From NCBI GenBank assembly GCA_016716605.1, contig JADJWA010000001.1, positions 434,001 to 498,000 on the forward strand: a stretch of DNA of 64,000 bases, read 5' to 3'. The notes beneath the pieces are model-generated. The model made no database searches. It saw nothing but the letters and a program-made list of their open reading frames with translations, and was not told where the DNA came from. This DNA comes from Flavobacteriales bacterium. Its GTDB lineage: Bacteria > Bacteroidota > Bacteroidia > Flavobacteriales_F > PHOS-HE28. A program made the position numbers and the translations under genes. Of this stretch, positions 1 through 8,571 are shown in pieces (the stretch's first letter is position 1; each line of letters starts with the position of its first letter).

Positions 1-1343
1 ATCAACTCCCCGAAATGCTGGCCCGAATAATGGCTGTAGCTGGCTCCGAGCACGAGCCGGTGCTTGCCTAGGCCGATGTCCGCATTCGCATTCGCGCCCA
101 GCAGGGTGTTTTCGAGCCAGCGGCGGCGGATGAGGTCGCTGGTGGCCGTGGAGTCGCCATTGATCACGGCGGGCGCTATGCCGTAAGCGGCTAGCTCATC
201 GCCTTCCCGGAACTGCTCGAAATAACCCGCCCCGTCCACGCGGAAGAGCGTGGCATTCAGCGTGACGCTCGGTGAGAGCCGATGGTCGAGGAGCAGCTGG
301 TAATGCGCCTGTTCGTAGTTGTCCACCTCGTTCTCGTAGGTGTATGGATTGAAGGTGCGATTCGTGTCGACCACCTCCCGCGGCACGCCGGCCCAAGCCT
401 GATAGGTGATCTCCTTCCCCTGGAAGGCGATGAACCGCAGGGAGCGCTTCGCCCCCACCCATGCGCCCTGCACGAAGTAGCTCTTGAGATCGGCGCTGGC
501 GCGGTCCACATAACCCTCGGTGCTGATGGAGGACAGCCGTGCATCGAGGCTGAATCGCCCATCGATCAATCCGGTCCCGGCGCTCACGCTGTAGCGTTGC
601 GCGCTGAAAGAGCCGCCGCTCGCGCCCAGCAGCGCCCACGGTTCACGCTTCACCGCCGTGGTGCGCATGCTGACGCTGGCGCCGAATGCGGCAGGGCCAT
701 TGGTGCTGCTCCCCACGCCGCGTTGCACCTCGATGTCCTCCAAGCTGCTCGCGAGGTCCGGCAGGTTCACCAGGAAGGCGCCTTGGCTCTCGGCATCGTT
801 GAATGGCACCCCATTAAGGGTGATGTTGGTGCGGGTTCCATCGGTGCCGCGGATGCGCATGTAGGTGTAGCCGATGCCGGTGCCGCCATCGCTGGTGGCC
901 ACCACGCCCGGTTGCTGCTCCAGCAGGAAAGGAAGATCGACCCCGGTGTTGATGCGATCGATCTGCTCGCGCGACATCACGCTCTTGGCGAAGGGGGCCC
1001 GATCGCCGGCACGCAGGGCAGTGACCTCAGCAGCCCCCAGGAACACCGCCGCCCGAGTCATCCGCAGGGTCACGGCCTCGGCGCGTGCAAGGAGCAACGT
1101 GTCGATCGGGACATAACCTAGATGCTGCGCACGCAAGCGCACCTCGCCTTCTCCGACCCCCTTGAGCTCGAAGCGCCCGGTCCGGTCGGTGGCCGTACCT
1201 AAGCGCCCATCGGCGCCCACCAGGACGCTCACGCCATCCAATGGGCTTCCGCCATCATCCGTGACGATTCCTTGAAGGCGCGCTTGCGGCATTGCTGCAT
1301 GCGCCATGAGCGCTGATGCGGCGATCGAAAGGAACTGTTTCAT
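1..1343 (-). CDS. TonB-dependent outer membrane receptor (3' part outside window), probable thiamin-related importer
   Basis: About 447 N-terminal codons are visible and the C-terminus lies off the left edge. An N-terminal signal peptide (MKQFLSIAASALMAHAAMPQ) is followed by a carboxypeptidase-regulatory-like beta-sandwich (about residues 20-105). A plug domain follows, with motifs IDRINTGVDLPFLLEQQPGV, YTYMRIRGTDGTR and GVPFNDAESQG, then the first barrel strands. This is the usual Bacteroidota TonB-receptor architecture for energised uptake across the outer membrane. A TPP riboswitch lies directly upstream on the same strand, so the substrate is inferred to be thiamin or a precursor. ATG at 1343 is the first start giving a signal peptide. 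The family call is firm; the substrate is inference. Confidence 0.93.
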   Translation of the reverse strand, partial: MKQFLSIAASALMAHAAMPQARLQGIVTDDGGSPLDGVSVLVGADGRLGTATDRTGRFELKGVGEGEVRLRAQHLGYVPIDTLLLARAEAVTLRMTRAAVFLGAAEVTALRAGDRAPFAKSVMSREQIDRINTGVDLPFLLEQQPGVVATSDGGTGIGYTYMRIRGTDGTRTNITLNGVPFNDAESQGAFLVNLPDLASSLEDIEVQRGVGSSTNGPAAFGASVSMRTTAVKREPWALLGASGGSFSAQRYSVSAGTGLIDGRFSLDARLSSISTEGYVDRASADLKSYFVQGAWVGAKRSLRFIAFQGKEITYQAWAGVPREVVDTNRTFNPYTYENEVDNYEQAHYQLLLDHRLSPSVTLNATLFRVDGAGYFEQFREGDELAAYGIAPAVINGDSTATSDLIRRRWLENTLLGANANADIGLGKHRLVLGASYSHYSGQHFGEL

Positions 1344-1389
1344 GCGCTTCCGTGTTGCGGGCTTGCACGGAAGCGCCCACGAGTTGGGC

Positions 1390-1470
1390 CGAATCCCTTG
1401 GCAGCATTACCTGCCCAGGTTCGACGGGTCTGATCTCAGCTTCCACCTGCGGCGGAGCACCCCGTTGCAA
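1390..1470 (-). promoter_or_regulatory. TPP (thiamin pyrophosphate) riboswitch
   Basis: On the - strand the order of conserved blocks matches the THI-box aptamer: ACGGGGTGC, then GCTGAGATCAGACCCG, then CGAACCTG, then GGTAATGCTGCCAAGGGA. It ends about 47 nt before the ATG of the TonB-dependent receptor at 1343. The CTGAGA and GAACCTG blocks are the pyrimidine- and pyrophosphate-sensing core of the family. Thiamin excess should repress the receptor. I recognised this from consensus motifs, not from a covariance-model search. Confidence 0.9.
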
Positions 1471-1509
1471 GACGCGGCGAAACTAAAGCGCTCCGGCGGC
1501 CAGGAGTCC

Positions 1510-1543
1510 GGAAAAAATGAGCCCCGACAAAAGCCGGGGCTCA
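1510..1543 (-). terminator. Rho-independent terminator of the act-cox operon
   Basis: Read on the - strand, TGAGCCCCG pairs with CGGGGCTCA across an 8-nt loop (stem arms 1535-1543 and 1518-1526) and is followed by TTTTTT. It begins about 20 nt after the coxA stop, a textbook intrinsic terminator. It insulates the respiratory operon from the riboswitch-controlled receptor downstream. Confidence 0.9.
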
Positions 1544-1562
1544 TGAATACTGAACCTGGAGC

Positions 1563-3362
1563 TCAATGCTCCTCTTCGTCGTGGTCGAGCGGCGTGATCT
1601 GGCTCACCCAGTCCTCCGCCTTGCCGGGCTTGCTGTAATCATAGGGCCAGCGATGAACCGTTGGGATCGGTCCTGGCCAGTTGCCGTGGATGTGCTCCAC
1701 GGGTGTGGTCCATTCCAGTGTATTGCTCTTCCATGGGTTCTGAACCGCTTTCGGCCCACGGAACGCGCTGTTGAAGAAGTTGTAGGTGAAGAGCACCTGG
1801 GCCATGGCGCCGATGATGGCGAACACGGTCACAAGCACGTTCAGATCCACCACGTTGTCGAACATGGGGAACTCGGTGTAACTGTAGTATCGGCGCGGCG
1901 CACCGGCCAAGCCGATGAAGTGCATGGGGAAGAACACGCCGAAGGCGCAGATGAAGGTGATCCAGAAGTGGGCGTAGCCCAGCTTCGTGTTCATCATCCT
2001 GCCGTACATCTTCGGGAACCAATGGTAGATGCCGGCGAACATGCCGAAGATGGCGCTCATGCCCATAACGATGTGGAAGTGCGCTACCACGAAATAGGTA
2101 TCGTGCACGGCGATGTCCAAGGCGCTATCGGCGAGGATGATGCCCGTTAGTCCGCCCGCGATGAAGGTGGCTACCAATCCGATGCTGAAGAGCATGGCCG
2201 GCGTGAGCACCAGATTCCCTTTCCAGAGCGTGGTGATGTAGTTGAACACCTTCACCGCACTGGGGATGGCGATCAGCAGGGTGGTGGCCACGAACACGCT
2301 TCCGAGGAAGGGGTTCATGCCGGTGATGAACATGTGGTGGCCCCATACGATGAAGCTCAGGAAGCCGATCGCGAGGATGGAGCCGATCATGGCGCGGTAG
2401 CCGAAGATGGGCTTGCGCGCATTCGTGCTGATGATCTCCGAGGTGATGCCCAGCGCGGGCAGCAGCACGATGTACACCTCCGGATGGCCAAGGAACCAGA
2501 ACAGATGCTGGAAGAGGATCGGGCTTCCGCCGGTCTGCTCCAGCGCTTCGCCGGCCAAGTGGATGTCACTGAGGTAGAAGCTGGTTCCCAGGCTGCGATC
2601 GAGCAGGAGCAGCAGCGCGGCGCTGAGCAGGACAGGGAAGCTGAGGATGCCCAGCACAGCTGTGAGGAAGATGGCCCAGATGGTGAGCGGCAGGCGGGTC
2701 ATCTTCATGCCCTTGGTGCGCAGGTTCAGGATGGTGACCACATAATTGAGGCCGCCCATCAGTGAACTGGCGATGAAGAGGGTCATGCTCACCAGCCAGA
2801 GCGTCATGCCGGTTCCGGAACCCGGAATGGCCTTGGGCAGGGCGCTCAACGGCGGGTAGATCGTCCAGCCGGCGCTGGCCGGGCCGCCCTCCACGAAGAG
2901 CGAAGCGAGCATCACCACGCTGCTAAGGAGGAAGAACCAATAGCTGAGCATGTTGATGAAGCCGCTCGCCATGTCGCGCGCGCCCACTTGCAGGGGGATG
3001 AGCAGGTTGGCGAACGTGCCGCTCAAGCCACCGGTGAGCACGAAGAACACCATGATGGTGCCGTGGATCGTGACCAGCGCCAGGTACATGTTGCTGTCGA
3101 GCACACCACCGGGCGCCCACTTATCGCCCAGGAAGAAGTTGGTGAAGGCGAAGCCCTCTTCGGGCCATGCCAGCTGCAGGCGGAAGATCAGGCTCATGAT
3201 CACGGCCACCCAGGCCATGAAGATGGCGGTGACCAGGAACTGCTTCCCGATCATCTTGTGATCCTGCGAGAAAACCCACTTGGAGATGAAGCTCTCCTCG
3301 TGGTGATGATGCGCGTGGCCGGCATCGTGCCCGGCGTGTGCGGCATGCGCGGTTGCGCCCAT
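1563..3362 (-). CDS. coxA: Cytochrome c oxidase subunit I, A-type haem-copper oxidase
   Basis: This 599-residue, multi-span membrane protein is the catalytic subunit, reducing O2 to water at a haem-CuB centre while pumping protons. Visible metal ligands and motifs are VTIHGTIMVFF (low-spin haem His), FWFLGHPEVYIVLLP (CuB His cross-linked to Tyr, with the A1-type Glu), VWGHHMFITG (two CuB His) and VHDTYFVVAHFHIVMG (haem a and a3 His). The N-terminus is a His-rich tail (HAGHDAGHAHHHH) facing the cytoplasm. It is the last gene of actABCDEF-coxBA, 20 nt after coxB, and is followed by a strong terminator. Confidence 0.97.
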   Translation of the reverse strand: MGATAHAAHAGHDAGHAHHHHEESFISKWVFSQDHKMIGKQFLVTAIFMAWVAVIMSLIFRLQLAWPEEGFAFTNFFLGDKWAPGGVLDSNMYLALVTIHGTIMVFFVLTGGLSGTFANLLIPLQVGARDMASGFINMLSYWFFLLSSVVMLASLFVEGGPASAGWTIYPPLSALPKAIPGSGTGMTLWLVSMTLFIASSLMGGLNYVVTILNLRTKGMKMTRLPLTIWAIFLTAVLGILSFPVLLSAALLLLLDRSLGTSFYLSDIHLAGEALEQTGGSPILFQHLFWFLGHPEVYIVLLPALGITSEIISTNARKPIFGYRAMIGSILAIGFLSFIVWGHHMFITGMNPFLGSVFVATTLLIAIPSAVKVFNYITTLWKGNLVLTPAMLFSIGLVATFIAGGLTGIILADSALDIAVHDTYFVVAHFHIVMGMSAIFGMFAGIYHWFPKMYGRMMNTKLGYAHFWITFICAFGVFFPMHFIGLAGAPRRYYSYTEFPMFDNVVDLNVLVTVFAIIGAMAQVLFTYNFFNSAFRGPKAVQNPWKSNTLEWTTPVEHIHGNWPGPIPTVHRWPYDYSKPGKAEDWVSQITPLDHDEEEH

Positions 3363-3382
3363 GGTCGTTTGTGCTTACGGGT

Positions 3383-4693
3383 TCATTGTCCGGCGGGCAG
3401 CTCGGCCACGGCCATGCTGTCCGACCCGGCGGTCGTGGTTGTATCAGCTGGGGCCTGTTCAGCAGGCGCCGCAGCGGCTTCGAAGGGCTTCTTGTTCGCT
3501 TCGGCCACCCACGCATCGAACTCCTCAGCCGAGGTGACGATCAGCGGCATCTGCATGTTGTAGTGGCTGGCTCCGCAGATCTTGTTGCACAGGAGCACGA
3601 AGTTGAAGTTATATTCCTCCTTGCCCTGCGCCTGGCGGAGCCCGTTGATCTCGGCCACCTGCTTCATCACTTCAGGCACGGTGCGCATGCTGTCGGTGGT
3701 GATGGTGGGCACCACTTTCATGCTGGTGGTCATGCCGGGCACGGCATTCATCTGGATCCGCAGGTGCGGGATGTAGGCGCTGTGTATGATGTCTCGGCTG
3801 CGGATGAGGATCTGGGCCTCCTTGCGCACAGGCAGGTAGAAATCCTTGGTCACCACATCGTCGGCGCCGTGCAAGTAAGGGCTGGCAGCGCCATTGGCCT
3901 TGATGTCCTGTTGCATCACCATGCGCAGGTTCACGATGCGCGCGGCCATGCGGTCGAGGTACTGGAGGTGATGCTCGAGTTCGGCCGCTTTCTCATCCGG
4001 AAGGATCGCCTCGAGCGCGGCCTGTGTCTCGGCCTTCTCCTGGGCGATCTCCGCGAGGCGCTTCTCCACCGTGTTCTCCGTGACGATGCCCAAGGGGTTA
4101 TCGCCATTGATCACACGGTAATCCGTGGCGCCGAGCATGCCGTCGTTGCCGGGGTAACGGGCCGTCCAGTCGAACTGTTTGGCGTAGAGCTCCACCTGCA
4201 CGGCGTCGGGAGATGCGGGCGAGGTGATCTGCTGCCAGGTGGTGAGACCGTAGATGATGATCACGAAGAGCACCAGCGCGGGCACCACCGTCCAGAGGAG
4301 CTCCAGCTTGTTGTTGTGCGGCTGCCAGAAAGCGCGGCGGTCCTTGCTGTAGGTGTACTTCCCGGCGAAGTAGAAGAGCAGGATGTTGGTGAGGAAGAAG
4401 ACCGGGATCAGGATCCACCAATTGAAATCGAGCAACGTATCCGTATCCACGCCCTGGGTGCTGGCAGCCACGGGCAGCATCTTGTCCCCGTAAGCGGCCA
4501 CCAGCCAGATGAAGAAACCGAAGTAGGCGATCGGGAAGAGCCACAGCAGGGTGGCGTTCATGCGGTTGTCGGCCTCAGAGATATCCTCCTCGCGCTTGCC
4601 GCGCAGCTTGGAGGTGAGCTCATACACGCGAGCCAGCTGGGCCACCGCGAGGATGCCCAGGACCACGACGATCAGGATCAGGAGCTTGGTCAT
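3383..4693 (-). CDS. coxB: Cytochrome c oxidase subunit II (CuA subunit)
   Basis: The protein has 436 residues, with N-terminal membrane segments and a periplasmic cupredoxin domain that takes electrons from cytochrome c. CuA ligands are seen as CNKICGASHYNMQM (Cys-x3-Cys-x3-His-x2-Met) plus the upstream His in RDIIHSAYIP. The region FDWTARYPG is the conserved pre-CuA strand. A Bacteroidota-style helical insertion (about residues 205-265, rich in Glu, Ala and Gln) separates the two parts of the cupredoxin fold. There is no C-terminal CxxCH, so this is an aa3-type rather than a caa3-type subunit II. It lies between actF and coxA in one operon. Confidence 0.96.
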   Translation of the reverse strand: MTKLLILIVVVLGILAVAQLARVYELTSKLRGKREEDISEADNRMNATLLWLFPIAYFGFFIWLVAAYGDKMLPVAASTQGVDTDTLLDFNWWILIPVFFLTNILLFYFAGKYTYSKDRRAFWQPHNNKLELLWTVVPALVLFVIIIYGLTTWQQITSPASPDAVQVELYAKQFDWTARYPGNDGMLGATDYRVINGDNPLGIVTENTVEKRLAEIAQEKAETQAALEAILPDEKAAELEHHLQYLDRMAARIVNLRMVMQQDIKANGAASPYLHGADDVVTKDFYLPVRKEAQILIRSRDIIHSAYIPHLRIQMNAVPGMTTSMKVVPTITTDSMRTVPEVMKQVAEINGLRQAQGKEEYNFNFVLLCNKICGASHYNMQMPLIVTSAEEFDAWVAEANKKPFEAAAAPAEQAPADTTTTAGSDSMAVAELPAGQ

Positions 4694-4741
4694 TGTCCGC
4701 TATGCTTCAACCCGGCAGGCAGGCGTTGTGTTCACGAGGGA

Positions 4742-5947
4742 TCAGATGCTGTGGTGCACGCTCTCTTCCAGGTAAGGATGGTTCACCGGTGTGAGCGGCG
4801 CCTTGGCCAAGGTGCCGAGCACCACCCGGATGAAGGCCCCGAGGAAGAGCACGAATAAGCCGGCATCGAGCAGCCCGAGGCCGTGGAAGTGATGGCCGTT
4901 GGCGCCGGGCATCACCATCAGGTTCACATCCATCCAGTGGCCGATGAAGATCACGGTGCCCACGCCGATGAGGAATCGCGGGTTACGCTTGGCATCGCGG
5001 CTCATGAGCATCACCATAGGCACGGCGAAGTTGATGAAGAAGATGGTCCAGAGCAGCCCGGGATGATGGTCGATGCGGTCCTGGAAATAGGTCACTTCCT
5101 CCGGGATGTTGGCGTACCAGATCAGCATGAACTGGGAGAAATAGAGGTATGTCCAGAGGAAGCTGATCGCGAACACCCACTTGCCCATGTCGTGGATGTG
5201 GCTGTTGTTCACCTGTGGGAGGTAGCCCTTGCGCTTCAGGTACAGCACCATGATCACGCCGGTGATCATGGCGCTCACCCACATGCCGCTGAACACGTAC
5301 CAGCCGTAGAGCGTGCTGAACCAGTGCGCATCGATGCTCATGAGCCAGTCCCATGCTAGGGTGCTGCTGAACACGGCGAAGAACACCAGGAAGAGCGCGC
5401 CGCGGCGGTAGGTGAGCAGGTGCGTGCGCACGAGGCTCTCGCCGGTGAGCCCATCCATCTCAAGGCTTTTCTTGCGGAACCAGCGCGCCGCGATGATGAA
5501 GGTGGCCAGGTAGACCAGCGATCGCACCCAGAAGAAGGGCTTGCTCAGGAAGGCGCTCTTGCCATCCATGATCGCATCGTAGTTGGGGCCGCCCTTCACG
5601 TAAAGGCTGTCATCCATCCAGTGGTAGATGTGGTGCAGACCGAAGGTGCCGGCGAGCAGCACGATGACCATCACGGCCGCGCCCACGGGAATCCAGCCCA
5701 TGATGGCCTCGTACACGCGCTTCACCAGCACGCTCCACGCGGTCTCGGTGGCGTTCTGGAGCGCATAGAAGAACAGGGCGCCCAAGCCGATGCCCAGGAA
5801 GAAGAAGCCGTTGACGAGCAGGGCGCTCCAGGTGCGCTGGTGGTGATCGCTATGGTCGCCGATCACGCCTGCGATGGTGGCGATCGCGCCCAGGCCGATC
5901 AACGCCATGCTCAGCGTGCTCGCCCGTTTGCTGATGGTGAAGTTCAT
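4742..5947 (-). CDS. actF: Alternative complex III subunit ActF (membrane quinol-oxidising module)
   Basis: A 401-residue polytopic membrane protein (about ten hydrophobic segments) of the ActF family, a partner of ActC in the membrane arm of the quinol:cytochrome c oxidoreductase that replaces the bc1 complex in many Bacteroidota. Recognisable stretches include LLVNGFFFLGIGLGALFFYA near the N-terminus and IFFINFAVPMVMLMSRDAKR near residue 310. A GTG start at 5971 overlaps the actE stop (GTGA) and would add eight residues. I chose the first ATG at 5947. coxB follows after 48 nt. Confidence 0.93.
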   Translation of the reverse strand: MNFTISKRASTLSMALIGLGAIATIAGVIGDHSDHHQRTWSALLVNGFFFLGIGLGALFFYALQNATETAWSVLVKRVYEAIMGWIPVGAAVMVIVLLAGTFGLHHIYHWMDDSLYVKGGPNYDAIMDGKSAFLSKPFFWVRSLVYLATFIIAARWFRKKSLEMDGLTGESLVRTHLLTYRRGALFLVFFAVFSSTLAWDWLMSIDAHWFSTLYGWYVFSGMWVSAMITGVIMVLYLKRKGYLPQVNNSHIHDMGKWVFAISFLWTYLYFSQFMLIWYANIPEEVTYFQDRIDHHPGLLWTIFFINFAVPMVMLMSRDAKRNPRFLIGVGTVIFIGHWMDVNLMVMPGANGHHFHGLGLLDAGLFVLFLGAFIRVVLGTLAKAPLTPVNHPYLEESVHHSI

Positions 5948-5967
5948 CGCGTTTCCGTTCTGCTGGT

Positions 5968-6633
5968 TCACATCGCGGCCGGGGCTTCCGGCTCACGGGT
6001 CATATTGCCGCCGTTCTGGAGATACTGCACGTAGTGCGTCACGTGCCAGCGCTCCTCCTTGGTGAGCTGCGAGGCGTGCGAGCCCATGGCCACGTTCTTG
6101 CCCCAATGCAGGCTGTGGAAGATCTTGCCCTCGGGCAGATCCTTCAGAGGGCCGCTGTAGTCGCCCGGCGGCGGGTACTTTCCATTGTTCACCACGGGGC
6201 CATCGCCCTGGCCGGTGGTGCCGTGGCAATGCATGCAGAACTTCTCATAGATCGCCTTACCGTTATCCACGGTGGCTTGCGTCATCGTGATCGGGCTCCT
6301 CAACTGCGCGCCGGCCGCCTCGTAGCCATCAGGTGTGTTCGGGAAGGGGTAAGGGGCGTTCAGTGCGGCCTTGTCGGTATCCTCATGGAAGGCGATGGTG
6401 CCGGGGACAGGCTTGCGCGCGGTCACGCGATCGCGCTGGGTACGGGCCTTCTCCTCGGTGTGGTAGTAGGGATCCTGACCATAGTCCACGTAGGCCTCAA
6501 CGGCCGGGCTGCGGTACATATCGGGCATGTACTCCACGCCGGGGCTGTTGGGGTCGCTCTTGCCGCACGCCGCCATCAGGACGATGGCGGAAAGCGCGGC
6601 GAGGGTCTTGGCGGTGCGCATGGTGCTCAGCAT
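5968..6633 (-). CDS. actE: Alternative complex III subunit ActE, mono-haem cytochrome c lipoprotein
   Basis: 221 residues with a lipoprotein signal (lipobox LMAAC, lipidated Cys23) and one CMHCH haem c motif near residue 133. The distal Met ligand is probably in the segment around GKNVAMGSHASQLT. ActE is the membrane-anchored mono-haem cytochrome that carries electrons from the ActA haems toward the oxidase. The ATG overlaps the 3' end of actD by 7 nt; a second in-frame ATG at 6621 is an alternative start. It is part of the actABCDEF-coxBA operon. Confidence 0.94.
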   Translation of the reverse strand: MLSTMRTAKTLAALSAIVLMAACGKSDPNSPGVEYMPDMYRSPAVEAYVDYGQDPYYHTEEKARTQRDRVTARKPVPGTIAFHEDTDKAALNAPYPFPNTPDGYEAAGAQLRSPITMTQATVDNGKAIYEKFCMHCHGTTGQGDGPVVNNGKYPPPGDYSGPLKDLPEGKIFHSLHWGKNVAMGSHASQLTKEERWHVTHYVQYLQNGGNMTREPEAPAAM

Positions 6634-7160
6634 TGGCGCTCGTTGATCTCGGTCACCGGGCTCTGGCGCAGCAGCTCGGCGATGGCTTCGGAATTATGGC
6701 CGTGGTTGTCGGCGGTGCGCACTTCGATGATGAATTTATCATCGGTGCTGCGCGGGTCGGGGTTGCGCGCAGGCATGCCCGGCAGGGTCTTGTTCCGGAT
6801 CAGGTAGGTGATGGCCATGCCATGCGCGGCGCAGAGCACCGTGAACTCGAAGGTGACCGGGATGAAGGCCGGCACGTTCTGGTAGTAGTGGAAGCTGGGC
6901 TTGCCGCCGATGTTCATCGGCCAGTCGAAGATGTTGAAGTACCAGATGCCCAGCACGGCCAGCGCGGTGCCGGCGATGCCGAACATGAAACTCACGATGC
7001 CCAGGCGCGTGCGCGTGACGCCGATGATCGGGTCAATGCCGTGGATCGGGAAGGGCGAGAAGACGTCCTTCACCTTCACGCCAGCGGACACGAGCTTGCG
7101 CGCGCCGTCCTTGAGCTGCTCGGGATCGTCGTAAACGGCGTAGATGACCTTGTTCGCCAT
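6627..7160 (-). CDS. actD: Alternative complex III subunit ActD (DUF3341)
   Basis: 177 residues, DUF3341 family. It has a soluble N-terminal ferredoxin-like part (MANKVIYAVYDDPEQLKDGA) and two hydrophobic spans near residues 55-80 and 95-125 that anchor it beside ActC. The motif SPFPIHGIDPIIG is characteristic of the family. ActD is a structural, cofactor-free subunit. The TTG at 7169 would overlap actC, but ATG 7160 is preferred. It sits in the conserved order actC-actD-actE. Confidence 0.94.
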   Translation of the reverse strand: MANKVIYAVYDDPEQLKDGARKLVSAGVKVKDVFSPFPIHGIDPIIGVTRTRLGIVSFMFGIAGTALAVLGIWYFNIFDWPMNIGGKPSFHYYQNVPAFIPVTFEFTVLCAAHGMAITYLIRNKTLPGMPARNPDPRSTDDKFIIEVRTADNHGHNSEAIAELLRQSPVTEINERQC

Positions 7161-7165
7161 GGCAC

Positions 7166-8554
7166 TCAATGGTGGTGGTGTTTAGCGGCCTCTTGCTTGT
7201 AGCTCTCGCCGCTCACTTTCAGAATGGACTTCAGCTCGTTCAGCGCCACCACAGGGAAGTAGCGGGCGAAGAGCAGGTAGAGCGTGAAGAAGATGCCGAT
7301 GGTTCCCAGGAACACGCCCACATCCACCCAAGTGGGATGGAACATGGTCCAGGCGCTGGGCAGGTAGTCGCGGTGCAAGCTGGTGACGATGATCACGAAG
7401 CGCTCGAACCACATGCCGATGTTCACGATGATGCTCATGAAGAAGGTGAAGCCCAGGTGCGTGCGCAGCTTCTTGAACCAGAAGAGCTGCGGGCTGATCA
7501 CGTTGCAGGTCATCATGGCCCAATACGCCCAGAGGTAAGGGCCCGTGGCGCGGTTGATGAAGGCATACGCCTCGTACTCCACGCCGCTGTACCAGCTGAT
7601 GAAGAGCTCGGTGATGTACGCAACGCCCACGATGGAGCCGGTGACGATGATCACGATGTTCATGTACTCGATGTGCTTTCTCGTGATGTATGCCTCCAGA
7701 TGCATCACCTTGCGCATCACGAGCAGCAGCGTCTGTACCATGGCGAAACCGCTGAATACGGCACCGCTCACGAAATAGGGCGGGAAAATGGTGGTGTGCC
7801 AGCCGGGCACGATCGAGGTGGCGAAGTCGAAGCTCACCACGCTGTGCACCGAGAACACCAGTGGGGTGGCGATGCCGGCGAGCACCAGGCTCACCTCCTC
7901 GAAGCGGGTCCAGGCCTTGGCGTTGCCCGTCCAGCCGAAGCTGAGGATGCCATAGACCTTATTCATCATCGGCTTGGTCACCTTGTCGCGGATGGTGGCG
8001 AAGTCGGGGATGAGGCCGATGTACCAGAACACGAGCGAAACGCTGAAGTAGGTGCTGATCGCGAACACGTCCCAGAGCAGCGGGCTGTTGAAGTTCACCC
8101 AGAGGCTGCCGAACTGGTTGGGCAGCGGGAACACCCAATAGGCCATCCAGATCCGGCCCATGTGGATACCGGGGAAGGTGGCCGCCATGATCACGGCGAA
8201 GATGGTCATGGCCTCAGCGCTGCGGTTGATCGCCATGCGCCACTTCTGGCGGAAAAGGAGCAGCACCGCGCTGATGAGCGTGCCGGCATGGCCGATGCCC
8301 ACCCACCACACGAAGTTGGTGATGTCCCAAGCCCAATCGACGGTCTTGTTCAGGCCCCATGTGCCGATGCCCTTGCTGATGAGGTAGAGGATGCAACCAG
8401 TGCCGTAGGCGGCGATCAGGCTGGCGATGGTCATGAGGATGTACCAGCCGCGGGGGGCCTTGTTCTCGATCGGCCGCACGATATCCTCGGTGATATCGTG
8501 GTAGGTCTTGTGACCCAGGATGAGCGGTTCTCTGATCGCTGCTTCTGCGTGCAT
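7166..8554 (-). CDS. actC: Alternative complex III subunit ActC (NrfD/PsrC-like membrane protein)
   Basis: 462 residues with about ten transmembrane segments, of the NrfD/PsrC family that binds quinol at the membrane surface beside the iron-sulfur subunit ActB. Typical stretches are HAGTLISAVLLLFRQKWR and PGIHMGRIWMAYWVFPLPNQ. The C-terminus ends in KHHHH. It starts 17 nt after the actB stop and is overlapped closely by actD. In known ACIII structures, ActC and ActF form the two related membrane modules. Confidence 0.95.
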   Translation of the reverse strand: MHAEAAIREPLILGHKTYHDITEDIVRPIENKAPRGWYILMTIASLIAAYGTGCILYLISKGIGTWGLNKTVDWAWDITNFVWWVGIGHAGTLISAVLLLFRQKWRMAINRSAEAMTIFAVIMAATFPGIHMGRIWMAYWVFPLPNQFGSLWVNFNSPLLWDVFAISTYFSVSLVFWYIGLIPDFATIRDKVTKPMMNKVYGILSFGWTGNAKAWTRFEEVSLVLAGIATPLVFSVHSVVSFDFATSIVPGWHTTIFPPYFVSGAVFSGFAMVQTLLLVMRKVMHLEAYITRKHIEYMNIVIIVTGSIVGVAYITELFISWYSGVEYEAYAFINRATGPYLWAYWAMMTCNVISPQLFWFKKLRTHLGFTFFMSIIVNIGMWFERFVIIVTSLHRDYLPSAWTMFHPTWVDVGVFLGTIGIFFTLYLLFARYFPVVALNELKSILKVSGESYKQEAAKHHHH

Positions 8555-8571
8555 GGTTCCGGGTCTTTTCC

